A stretch of 64,000 nt of DNA, taken from NCBI GenBank assembly GCA_004335835.1, contig RWJK01001916.1, positions 1 to 64,000 of the forward strand, written 5' to 3'. This document shows, in pieces, positions 12,031 to 23,500 of the stretch (the stretch's first letter is position 1; each line of letters opens with the position of its first letter). Under the pieces are notes generated by a model. The model was not told where the DNA came from and did not search any database. It worked only from the letters and a program-made list of their open reading frames with translations. The stretch is from Scenedesmus sp. ARA3. Lineage: Eukaryota > Chlorophyta > Chlorophyceae > Sphaeropleales > Scenedesmaceae. The position numbers were made by a program, and so were the translations under genes.

Positions 12031-13694
12031 GCTGCTGCCGTCACTGCCGCAGAGGGTGCAGCAGTACAACCAGCTCTTCACTGGCGCATACGCTACAGCG
12101 TTGTCGCTGCAGCCATCCAGCGTCAGCATCAGCAGCATCACCTGCGGCAATGCCACAGTGTACAGCAGCAGCAGCAGGAGGACGAGGTTGAGGTGCCAAT
12201 CATCACCATCTTCTCAGTGCAGCCCGCCAAGCAACCCCAGCAGCAGCAGCAGCAGCAGCAGGGTGAGCTGGTGGCTGCGCTGAGCCAGAGGTCTGGTGCC
12301 ATTCTAGCTGGGCCCCTGGCCAAGTTTTTCGGCTTCCCGGTGTATACTGTGAGGGCAGAGCAGCTGCCAGAGGAGGCACAGAAGCAAGAGGCTAAGAATG
12401 ACGGCACAGCTAGCAACAGCAGCAACAGCAGCAGCAGCAGTGCGGCTGCAGCAGCCAGTGGTAGCAACGCAGCCGCTGCTGCAGCAGCCAATGCTACCAC
12501 AAGCGGCAGCGCAAGCAGCAGCAGTGCCGCGCCTTCACCCAGCAATATCACAGCTAGCAGCGCACCTGCTGCTGCTGCTGCGCCCATCTCGGCAACCACC
12601 GAACAGCCCCAAGTACCCGTCACCTCACCCACATCCCGCCAGCGCCTCGCTGCACCTGCACCAGCAACTGATGCAGTGCAGCCCGTGCAAATTGCAGTGG
12701 CCCCAATGCACAGCCGGCTGCGCCAGCCAGCCACAAAGCTCTTTCCCTGGGGCAGCAGCGAGCTCGACTTGTATGAGGCCGAACCTGCCTGCCCCTTTGC
12801 TCCCACTGCTGATGGCAGCATTGCAGACGCACAGGGGCGGCTGTGGGGCCGTCATAACGGCGAGGAATGCGTCTTCAAAGGTGCAGGAGGAGGTAGCGGT
12901 AGTGCGGCGCAGCAGCAGCAGCGCAGCGTACCGCCGCTAAAGTGGGCTACTGCCGTGATGTGCAAGGCAGCTGCAACCAACACAAACAGTGTGGTGGATG
13001 CGCAAGGGAAGCTATGGGGCTGGGAGAGCGGCCGCAGCTGCGCGCACCGCAGCGCGGCGGCTGCTGCGTTTGCTGCCAAGTCTGGTGCAACAGCAAGGGG
13101 TAGTGACCGCATGACAGTGGTTTGGGAGGCGGCGCCGGGCTGCCGTGCGGTGCCGACTGCTGCGAATACGATCGCTGACAAGTTTGGGCGGCTTTGGAGC
13201 TGGGAGGACGGCACCACCTGCGCCTTCAAGGTGAGTGATTGATTGTGGCCTTTTTTTAAAAAAGCACCTGAAAGCATTGCATCTGCACATCCTGGTATGT
13301 AATTTGCAAGTGGTAGGAGGACGGCACCACCTGCGCCTTCAAGGTGGGTCCGGTGGGCGGCCTTGTGATTTGATTTATGGTTCAGCCTGTTAGATCCTTG
13401 ATATCAGGTGAAAGCACTGCTAGTATCAACTTCGCTATGCTGTGATCCTTACAAACAGTATTGGACTGTCAGGGACCATCAGTGTGCTGGGCATGCATTG
13501 TTGAGAGGTGTGGCTAGTTGAATGCACACCCAGCAGCAGTTGCATGCTCCTCAACCTGTACTGTACGCAGCTATTACATGCATCAGACAGGCCCAGGTCT
13601 CTCTTTTATTCAAATCATTCTCTTGTTGCACGAGCACCACACACACGTGCTGACACTGATTCAATCTTCCTCTTGCTGCTGCTTGCAGGCCTGA
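7396..13694 (+). CDS. Large low-complexity membrane protein with C-terminal Cys/Trp repeats (paralogue A)
   Basis: Exons: 7396-9219, 9530-10415, 10811-11463, 12053-13230, and a probable last exon from 13689 (GCC TGA), about 1,500 residues. I do not recognise a named family. Residues 1 to about 1,000 are Ser/Ala/Gln/Pro-rich, with a small KYGGKYGEKYGANYGEK repeat (about residues 220-235) and SPSP/RPLSPGP motifs. There is no signal peptide. One membrane segment (LLLILLMVLTTVGVGVGVWA, 11221-11280) suggests cytosolic N and external C terminus. Next comes a domain with CGQWFGSAE, then RVQQYNQLFTGAYATALSL, and FFGFPVYTV; a SEA-like fold is only a guess. Three Cys/Trp repeats follow (about 12781-13230: GRLWGR, GKLWGW, GRLWSW, each before a C). 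The frame changes in a CAG run near 12165-12180, so as sequenced it would end early at 12283. The downstream gene is its paralogue. TGTAA at 13803 could be its polyadenylation signal. Confidence 0.7.
10504..10690 (+). repeat. Two copies of the tail of exon 9530-10415 flanking a 30-bp minisatellite
   Basis: The exon end (gagggatgcatgcgctcag, then gtaggt, to 10415) recurs at 10504-10536 (donor gtgagg) and 10651-10685 (gtaggt, with caa instead of cag). Between them is a 30-bp G-rich unit (10561-10590, 10591-10620, partial to 10635). Confidence 0.9.
11427..11694 (+). repeat. 110-bp tandem array of an exon tail, donor and intron start
   Basis: The exon end NASCGQWFGSAE plus gtgggtg donor occurs with donors at 11464, 11574 and 11684, exactly 110 bp apart. 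The 110-bp unit between the first and second donors is almost identical to that between the second and third. The copies begin tctgttcaatgcgagc instead of the true ccgggcaatgcgagc, so copies two and three are closer to each other. Confidence 0.95.
13315..13350 (+). repeat. Copy of the tail of exon 12053-13230
   Basis: EDGTTCAFK with a gtgggt donor repeats the exon end at 13204-13230, with donors 113 bp apart (13231 and 13344). Confidence 0.9.
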
Positions 13695-14499
13695 GCACTG
13701 GAGTGCTGTCAGACCAGGCCGCAATGAAGGGGCATGCTGCAGCAACAAACTGGCACGGAAGGTGTCACATTACACAGGTCAAAGCACTGTTTGTATTTGT
13801 CATGTAACAGTCCAGGCACGTGCTCCTGACAAGCATGAGCAGACACAAACGCATGCTGCAGCTCTGGCGCTAGCCCAGCAGCTGTGCTCAGCTTGTTGTT
13901 TTAGGTTCTAAGCTTGTTCAACATTTCACAGCAGTGCATACCTTTGCAAGTAAACACTGAGTGCGTCCTCAATGCAACAGCTGACCCTACCTGACCACCG
14001 CTAGGTGTGGGTGTGGGTGTGTTGATGAGGCGTCGCACATCATTGGCTTTTTGGGCTGTGTATCATCCGATGAGTCATGCATGACATGCATGCAAGCTGT
14101 CTTGCGTGTGCGGCATCAACTGCATGCCATCCATCAGTGATGCCTGGAGAGAAAGGCATTTATAGTGGCTCTGGGCACAATTGAAAGGCATTTTGACCCG
14201 CATCTATGCATAGGAGATTATTGTTGCTTAGCCACAAGACAGCTGCCTGCTCAGCTTTCTGCCAAGTGAACTTTACAGCTGCATTGAGGCTGCTGCTGGG
14301 TGATCAGGCAGCGCTGCAGCATATAGTGTAGTTTCTGCAACGCATGCATACCTAGTTGGATAGAGTGCACCTTTCAGGTGTGGGTAGAGGTACTGCTAGA
14401 TTATGCGTCACTTGCAGGCAGAAGCACGTTGCATGGAGCATGCATGCACATCACGTTAGGCATGTGCGCAGCAGCAGTAGCACGTGTGGCCGCAACAAC

Positions 14500-14539
<40 letters not shown>

Positions 14540-16838
14540 AGGGTTTGGCAAATGCAGCATCCAAGGTTGCATGCACGCCATATGGCAGGCGGGTGCACAC
14601 AGTTTCTTTTTGGCACTGACATTGTTCATTTGACGCACCATGCAGCATGGTCGTACCGCCAAGCGGCATTGCATGTGCGGCTCATAAGTCGGCAGCGCTG
14701 AGCTGTTGCACAACAGCACATGTGCTTGCCACAGATGCTTGCAGCGTCTCTTTGGTGTCCAGAAACACAAAGCAAACTGTGGTTGTGTCATTGGGGCAGG
14801 CCCTCCTGCCGATTCAGCTTAGATTGTGAGACAGCAGTATTTCACATCGTCCAGCGTTTGATAACAGATAAAGCAATCATCATGATCATCATCACCAACC
14901 AGTGATGAAGCACTGAGCAGAGCACAGCAACAGGGGCTGGCATGTGACACGGCTGCCAAGCCATCTGTTACATAACAGCCATTTGTTATATAACACATAT
15001 GTTGCTGCGGCAGTGCGCCATACTGCGGGCCCTTGATTCTCGTGCTGTGCCGTGCTTTGCAGCTACTTGAACAATTAGACTATCAGCAACGCAGCATTGT
15101 GTGCACACTTGGCGCTCAGTGCGTTGCAGCATGCTGCCAATGCGTATTGGCTGGCCTTGTTGGGCCTTATGGTCCAGCAGTGGCCTCGGCTGCTCGGCGT
15201 CACTTTGAGCATCAGAGTCATGATATGACCGCCAGTATCTGTTGGTGGGTCTAGTCCCACATTAAGCATGCCGCATCAGGGCGGGCAAGTGCCCTCACCT
15301 GCTGTGACGGCAGCAGGTGTGGCGCCAACGCATGTTACAGCAGCACTGCTGTTGGAAAAATTCAAGAATGTAAATGCAAGTTGAGTGAGTTATCTTGTGC
15401 TGTGTCGTGCGTGTTTGAGCTGCAACGTTGCTGCTGCCGCAGCAACTCCAGCACACCAACTGCTGCTGCTCCCTCCAAGCCTGCTGGTGCTGCTGCTGCT
15501 GCACAATGTGAACGCCTGTNNNNNNNNNNNNNNNNNNNNNNNNNNNNNNNNNNNNNNNNNNNNNNNNNNNNNNNNNNNNNNNNNNNNNNNNNNNNNNNNN
15601 NNNNNNNNNNNNNNNNNNNNNNNNNNNNNNNNNNNNNNNNNNNNNNNNNNNNNNNNNNNNNNNNNNNNNNNNNNNNNNNNNNNGCTGTCGCAGCAGAAGA
15701 TCAAGTGGCTGCTGCTGCCGCAGCAGCTCCTTTTTGTCACCGGCCAAATTGTTGGCTCGATGCAAGATCCGACAGTTCCACAGCATTTCTGCTGCACTTC
15801 ACCTGCCTAATCGCGTCCTTGCTGGCCTTGGCAGTGCCCCAATCGTTAGCGCAACCAACCGGGCCGGATTTATGCAGAACTGGCTAAAGTCTCAACTTGC
15901 AATCATGATGGTGACATTGTCAGTTTCAGTGTGACAGGGCCACGCGCAGCGGCAATGACTGACGGGCTGTGCTGTAACAAATACACCATCATCGCCATCT
16001 GTCACCGCGGCTGCTGACCACCAAATGCCGTTTGACAGGCATCCAGACAGGGCAGCTGCTCACAGCCCACATTCAGCAGCAAGATGCTGGCATAAACGGT
16101 CATTATCGGCGAGTTGCGCCACGACGCGGAGCAGCTGCACCTCACTGCTGACGACCAGCAGGGCTGATGATGAACTGGTAAGATGATGCCACGTGATGTT
16201 ATTGCGCAATATAGGCAGCCCGACTGTGCTCTCAGCACTGAAAAGGGGGAACACACTTTCATCGTAATGTTACCCGACGTTTAATCGAGTGAATAATATG
16301 CTTTGTGCTCCGCGCCGGCTCTTGTCACACGTACCGCTGGATGTAACGGACATGTCAATGCACCACAGCAGCGATCTCACTCACCAGCCTAGACACATCA
16401 CAATGAATGCTAATCACCAATGTAGTATGTGAGAAGGTGGCAACACCGGGCTTCCGGGAGGGGTGTAGTGCGCGCGCGCCTCATGTTCAGGGACTCATTC
16501 TCGAAGCTGTGATATAAGTTCATTGTATAACAATTATTACATAGTTTTTTTAGCAAAAAAGGCACAGGTGGGACGGCATGTGCTCGCGCCATGATGCTGG
16601 CCAGTCGCGGGCAGTTCAACAGTGCCAGCAATCAAATTAGCGGCATAGCAGCACAACGCTGTTGCATTTTATGGTAAATTGAAGCACATTTTAGTAAAAT
16701 TTGGTGGGAAGGGCCCTGCTCTTGTGTCAAGGCAGGTCAAGCACTGGTGACAGCACCTGTCTCAGTCCCCGTGTTCCTTATGTGCGAGCAGCCGTCTGAC
16801 ACTGCCTTGCATGCAACGCACAGGATAATCTGTTAACA
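13695..16838. other. Intergenic with an assembly gap
   Basis: No gene is supported. It holds a pure CTG run (about 14502-14540), an imperfect ttatataacacatatg AT-rich patch near 14985, and 164 N's at 15520-15683. The gap is flanked by Ala/Ser-coding-like triplet DNA, so a repeat array or a small exon may be hidden in it. Open frames across it consist of triplet-repeat translation and unknown residues. Confidence 0.5.
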
Positions 16839-16870
16839 ATGGGGGGCCCAGACCCTGGCGATCCCACCCC

Positions 16871-16906
<36 letters not shown>

Positions 16907-17254
16907 TGAGGGCTCCAGTGCAAGACCCAGAAGCAGCCCTGAGAAACGCATCAAGGGAGTGTCAACAGCACCCCTGCGCGGCCAAGGCAGCAAAAGCAGC
17001 AGCGCGCAGGCAAAAGGCAGCAGCGGCAGCACCGCCGCCACCGGCAGCAGCGGCAGCACGCAGGCAGCACAGGCCAGCGAGAGCAGCAATGCTGCAGCAG
17101 CTGCAGGCGCCGCGCAGCTGGGCAGTAGCTCGCTGAGTGTGCGGGTGCCCAAACGCCGCAGCAACAGCACCGGCAAGGAAGCCGCACTTAGCACTACTGC
17201 AGAAGCAGCCGCCACAAGCACTGCAGCTGCAGAGGCAGCTGCCCACCCCCACCC

Positions 17255-17289
<35 letters not shown>

Positions 17290-18472
17290 TGGCGCTGCAC
17301 GAGCTGCTGCTGCCGCCCGCCTCCACCTCCGCTGCGTCACTCAGTGATGATGAACAAACCCTAGCCATCCAAGAGTTCACCGCAGCCATAACAGCATCAG
17401 GCTTTGTGGATCCGCTGCTGATGCGCGTGGCAGCAGAGGCAGAGCAGCGTGCCCGCAGCCAATCCCTGTCCCGAGCAGCCTCAGAGGCTGGTAGTGCCTC
17501 TGCAGGTGGTCATCACCCCCGGCTGTCACTAGCAGGGCATCCTGTGCTATGGGGAGCCCATAGTTTAGCGGGTTCGACAACTCTGGGATCACCTGTCGCA
17601 GCAGGACAACAGCGCGCCTCGCAGGACTTTGCAGCAGCAGCAGGAGGCCGGCTGACGCCTGAGCACTCAAGTAATGCAGTGGCAATGATGACACAGCTGG
17701 GAAGGCAGCACTCTGGAGGATCATATGCCTCCTGGACCGGCGACAGCAGCAGCAGGCCCTACACAATGCAGCGCACCGGCGGCACAGCCGGCACGGGCGG
17801 CGGCTCTGGTTATAACACCCCGCTGTCGAGCATCCGGGGCGCAGGGGCGTCGATCGGGAGTGAGAGCGGCGTTAATGACCGTTACATGTCGTCGCTGGCG
17901 GCTGCTTGGCTGGCAGAGGCTCGGGTGGAGCTTGCAGGGGTGCCGAGGGATGGCAGCAGCAGCTGGGGCGCCAGCGCGCGCAACAGCATTGAGACCCCAG
18001 CAGGATTTGAAGGCCTTGCTGATGCGGATGCAAATGCCGCTAGTGCTGGTGTAGCTGCGAGGACGCTGCAGCCTGCGCGCAGTAGAAGTGATACTGTGCC
18101 TGTGTTTGGTGTTGCTGGCACAGCTATCCCTGAGCACGGCAGCCCCAGCAGCAGCACTGACGGCTGCGGAGCAGCTGCAGCAGCAGCAGCAGCAGCGCAG
18201 AGCAGCAGCTCCCTGACATCTGCTACCATTGGCATAGCAGGCGTTGCTGGCCGCACTGGCAGCACATCTGGCAACAGCAGGTCAGCAGGGGCAGCAGCAG
18301 CAGCTGCTGCAGCTGGATCTAGTACCTCTAGTCCGGCCTTATGGCTGGCAGTAGGTAGAGCATCGGGCAGCAGCGCAGCAGCAGATGCGCGCTATGCACA
18401 TGGCAGGGCCAGCATGGAAGCAGTTGAGGGCAGCCCTAGGAGCAGCACTGGCAGCACTGCAACAGGCCCCAT

Positions 18473-18503
<31 letters not shown>

Positions 18504-19308
18504 AAGGCTCAGCAGGCGCAGGGCGCAAGCCGTTCCTTTGGCAGATCTGCTGCGTCATTTTTGAGCAGCGTTGGAGCCAGCATGCGGCGCAGCTCTGCAG
18601 GCGGAGGCAGCAGGAGTTCAGCAGGCGGCAGCAGCAGCAAGAAACAAAGTAAGCAAAGCAGCGCTGCTGAAAGAAGCAAGGGCGGCAGCGTTGATGCGGC
18701 CAAGGCATCAACAGCTGCTGCTGCAGCAGCAGCAGCTATGTCCAGCTCTGCAAGCCCTGCCGCCGCAGCTGCAGCAGCCACCTCACATAACAGCAAGCTG
18801 TCTGTGGCCGTGCCCAGCAGCACTGAAAACAGCCCTGCAGCTCCCCCTGCTGCTGCTGCAGCTTTGCTCACACCCCAGGCCTCTGCTGCAGCATCCAGCA
18901 TTGGCCCTGCTGCAATCAGCACACCCAGCCCAGTGGTGAGACAGCTGCTGTCGCCTTCCCCTGTCAGTGGCAGCACCAGCAGCGGCAGCGGCGGCAGCAG
19001 GTGGCGGCAGCTGCCGCTGCTGAGGGGGGCCAAAGCGGAGCAGGAGCAGCGGGCACAGCTGCACGAGGCACACAAGGCAGCAGCAGCAGCAGCAGCAACG
19101 GCTGCGGCAGATGAAGCAGCTGCAGGAGGAAGCAGCGCTGCTGCTGCACCAGACAGTAGCGGCACCCATTCAACCTGGATGCAGCAGCTGTCGCAGTCTG
19201 AGCAGCAGCCTCAGGATGCCAGCCAGGGCTTGCTGACAGCAGCAGCAGCAGCAGCAGCAGCACCTGCTGAGGTGGCACCAGTTGCAACAAAGTACAGCCA
19301 GCAGGCAG

Positions 19309-19372
<64 letters not shown>

Positions 19373-19457
19373 ACAGGAAGAGAAGGCTCCAAGGAAGAGC
19401 CTGACCAACATGGGCAAGTGGCTGCTGCCATCACCACGGCAGAGCGGCGCAGGCAGT

Positions 19458-19501
<44 letters not shown>

Positions 19502-19898
19502 TGAGCCTAGCTCTGAGCAGGCAGCGCAGCAAAAAGAGCCCAGGCGCAGCCTAACCAACATCAGCAAGCTGCTGCTGCCATCACCACGGCAGAGCGGCGC
19601 AGGCGAGGCACAACCTGCTGCTGCTGCAGCAGCAGCAGCAGCTACGACCAGCTCACAGAAGCAAGCTCAACAGAAGGAGCCCAGGCGCAGCCTAACGAAC
19701 ATCAGCAAGCTGCTGCTGCCCTCACCACGGCAGAGCGGCGCAGGCAATGCGGCAGCAGCAGCAGCAGTCAAGAACACACCTGAGCAGCCAACCCAGCAAA
19801 AGGAGCCCAGGCGCAGCCTGAGCAACATGGGAAAGTGGTTGATGCCATCACCACGGCAGAGTGCCCCAGGCAGCAAGGAAGTTGTACCTGCAGCAGCC

Positions 19899-19940
<42 letters not shown>

Positions 19941-20197
19941 CCAGCAGGCGCCTCTCGACAGCAGACAGCAAGCAAGCAGGAGCCAGTCAAGCAGCAGCAG
20001 CAGGCGGCGTCCTTTGAGGCTGTTGTGCTCCAGTTGCAGCCCGAGCAGCTGCCACTCGCCACAGCAGCAATTGCAGCCAAACCAGATGCTGCTCATGACG
20101 GCAGCACCAGCAGCAGCACCGGCAGCAGCAAGCCTGCTGCTGCTACTGCTGAGCTGGACTCACCCTCTCTTGCAGGACTTGAACCAACACCTGCCCC

Positions 20198-20251
<54 letters not shown>

Positions 20252-20538
20252 CAGGCGCAGCCTGACAGGCCTCAAGTGGTGGGGCAAGGCAGATGAGCCA
20301 GAGGAGGCTGCAGCACGCGCAGAGCGTGCAGAGCAGAAGCGGCAGCTGCGCGCAGGCACAGCCAAACCTCGCGCTGCTGCTGCTGCTGGTGCTGCTGCTG
20401 CTGCATCTAGGACTGTGCAGCCTGGCTGGCAGCAGGCGCGGCGTCAGCAGAGCCCAGCAAGGCAGCCGGCATATGGTGCAGTGAGGCACCCCCCTGCTAC
20501 CTTAGACAGCCTGGCAGGGCCCCAAGGGCCCTGGGAGC

Positions 20539-20589
<51 letters not shown>

Positions 20590-23500
20590 GTGCGGCAGGT
20601 GTAACAGCAGCGGCCGGCAAGGCTGCTGCAGCCGGCAGCAGTGCAGCAGCTGCTGGGTGGGCTGGGGTCAGCGGTGTGGGCACTGGCTGGACTGACAGTA
20701 GCGAGAAGGCTGCTGACATCAGCATCAGGCCCCAGCAGGCTTCTGCTGCTGCTGCTGCTGCTGCTGTAGCAGGCCCTTCTGCTGCTGCAGCAGTTGGGCC
20801 CTCTGCTGCCAGCAGTAATACTGCAGCAGTTGGGCTCTCTGCCGCTGCAGCTTCGGCAGCAGAAGCAGCAGCAGCGGCAGCAGCCGTCGAGAGGATCAAA
20901 GCTGCCAGTGCTGCTACAGAGAAGTCTATGGCAGAAGGGGCTAGCAAGGAGAAAAGCACCCCAGTGCAGCAGCAGCAGCAGCAGCAGCAGCAGTCCAAAG
21001 TAAGGACCAAGGCCTCCCTGGCTGCTGGCCGAGCACTAGCAGCAGCAACAGCAGGTGGTGCTGCTGCAGTGGCAGCTGCCAGGGCTGCTGCTGCTGCAGC
21101 CTCACGAGGTGCCAGCAAAAGAAAGCAGCAGAGTGCCCGCAACAGCAGCACTGGTGCAGCTGGCAGCAGCATTGCAGCTGCAGTGCTGCCAGCTGTGGCA
21201 GTACAGCAGCGGTTGGCGTCAGCTGCAGATGAGGCAGAGGTGCCAGCAGCAGCGCCGCCAGTGGCACAGCTACTGCAGAAGTACACGACATCATCCCAGT
21301 CGGAAATCGAACCAGATTCAGAAGTAACAGCAGCTGCTGCAAGTGCTGCTCCTGCTGGTGCTGCGGCTGGTGCAGCAGCAGCAAGTGCTGCTGCTGGTGG
21401 GCCGCGTACATTGGTGGAGCTGCGGAGGCAGCAGCTGACAGGCAGGATCAGCACATCCATCAAGTCGCCCTTTGCCTCTGCTGCAGCTGCTGCAGCAACA
21501 CCAGCAGTGGACACTGCTGCTGCTGCTACAGGCGTGGCTGCTGAACAGCAGCAGGTGCGGCAGCAGCAGGAGGAGGAAGAGGAGGAGCAGGAGCTGCAAC
21601 ACACGCCAACCAGTATCAGCAGCGCTGCGGCAGCAGCAGGGCCAGCTATGGCTGTTGCTGCTGGTGCTATATTGGGGGCAGCTGCAGCACCATCTGCTGC
21701 TGCTACGGTTGCTGCAGGTGGCAGCACTGCTGCTGCTGGTGCAGGCAAAGCTGCTTTCACGCAACGCATGCCTCAACAGCAGCAGCAGCAGCAGCAAGTG
21801 TTGCATGCTCAGAGCAGCAGCGGCTTAGCTGCTGAAGAAGTGTCAGCAGCACCAGACGCAGCGGCAACAGCACACAATGCTGTCGCTGCGCCAGGCATAA
21901 TCATAGATGAGGCAGCTGCCAACACATCAGCCGGCACCTTCAAGCAGCAGCAGTGGCACGTCGGCAGCAGCAAGGCCGCAGAAGCTGCAGGCACCTCCAC
22001 CAGAGGCCTCCCTGCTGCTCCTGCTGCTGCTGCTGCAGTTATGCCTGCAGGCATGCTGTACCACAAGCAGCAGCAGCAGCAGCAGCAGGGGCCCAGCAAG
22101 GCAGCCCCCACTAAGGCATCCAAAAAGCAGGCGGCAATCAGTGGCAAGTCCCACCTGCCTGCGTTGGCAGGGGCACTGTGTGGGCCCTGCCTGACTGCAT
22201 CAGATGATGCGCAGGCACAGCAACCCCAGCAGCAGCAGCAGCAGCAGCAGAAGCTTGAGGTTGACCCTAGGCCTGAGTTGAGCAGGGCTGTCCAGCCTGG
22301 CAGTGAGTTAGATGCAGCAACAACTACAACAGCACCTGCTGCTGCTGCAGCTGCTGCTGACACCAAGCCAGCAGGGCGCAAAGCGGGTGCGCTCAGCCAG
22401 CTGTGTGCGCCCTGCCTGACACATTCAATAGATGAACCTGAGGAGCGCCCGGCAACAGCAGCAGCAGCAGCGGCACCAGCAACAGCCGCTGTTGCTGCTG
22501 CAGGGTCAGTTGCTCCTGGAGCAGCAGCAGCAGCGGTGACAGCCAGCAAGAGCGGCAGCAGCTCTGCGCCTGACAGACTCAGGAGCCCCGGTGCTGCTGC
22601 TACTGTTGCTGCAGCAGCAGCAGCAGCACCAGAGCAGCAGCAGCAGCAGCAGCAGAGCTGGCTGAGCCGGGCCCTGGCTCACACTCGCTGGGGGTACATC
22701 GAGCCTACTGCTGCTGCTGCCGCTGCCTCAGCAGCAGCTTTGGCAGCCAGCAGTGCAGAGAGAGGTGTGGGCAGCAGCAGCACGAGGACGACTGCTGATG
22801 TGGCAGCAGCAGCAGCAGAGGGTGCAGCCCCAGTCAGCTTGCATGGTGAGTTGGGTTGGTGAACGGCATGCAACCATTGGCTTTGCATTGCATCATGTGC
22901 CGCAGTTACAGCATAACAGCCTCCGTAGGTTGCCTGCATGCATGCAACTAGGTGGCAATGGCATGTTGGAGCTTTTTGCAATGTGTGCAGCCTGCAGGCA
23001 TGTGCTGCTCATCTAACGCTGTCGCTCTTTTACAGACAGACGCTCCACGAACTGTGGTCAAGCCGTGAGTAGCAGTTCTGCTGTCCACTGCTGTGCTGCC
23101 CCTGCCCCTGCATATTATGTGCTGCGCCGCAGACGGCAGCAGCAGCAGCAGCATGCTGCACATCCCCACAAGGCAGTTCCGCACCTCCCGCCTCAGTGGC
23201 AGCAGCATGAGCAGCGCCCAGAGCTTCATGGATTGTGAGTCAGGCTCTGTTGCTGCTGCCGAGTATCACAGCGTTATAACCGTTAGTAACTCTGGCAGCA
23301 GCAGCAGCAGCAGCAGCGGCAGCGGCAGCAGCAGCAGGGCAAGCCATGCTGGAAGCGGCAGCAGCAGTAGCAGCTACAGCAGCGTGCCAGCAGAGGCTTC
23401 ATCTGGCAACCAGCCAGGGTCTGAGGCATACCCAGCAGCAGCAGCAGCAGCAGTAGCGGTAGCAGGTGGGCGGAAAGACAATGGCAGCAACGGGAAGTGG

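Noticed and set aside
15295..15887. Open frames crossing the N gap
   Set aside because: They are open only because unknown bases contain no stop; flanking residues are repeat-derived.
20444..21769. 441-codon minus-strand open frame opposite paralogue B
   Set aside because: It is the antisense of the poly-A/poly-Q exon; CAG/GCA runs give stop-free Leu/Cys/Ala frames on the other strand. No domain or splice support.
22160..22549. Minus-strand frames over the end of the large paralogue B exon and similar Cys/Leu frames elsewhere
   Set aside because: Triplet-repeat shadows of the coding strand.
23036..23064. 29-bp micro-exon in paralogue B (tacag acceptor, gtgagt donor)
   Set aside because: Including it breaks the phase with exon 23133; skipping it joins 22845 to 23133 in phase.
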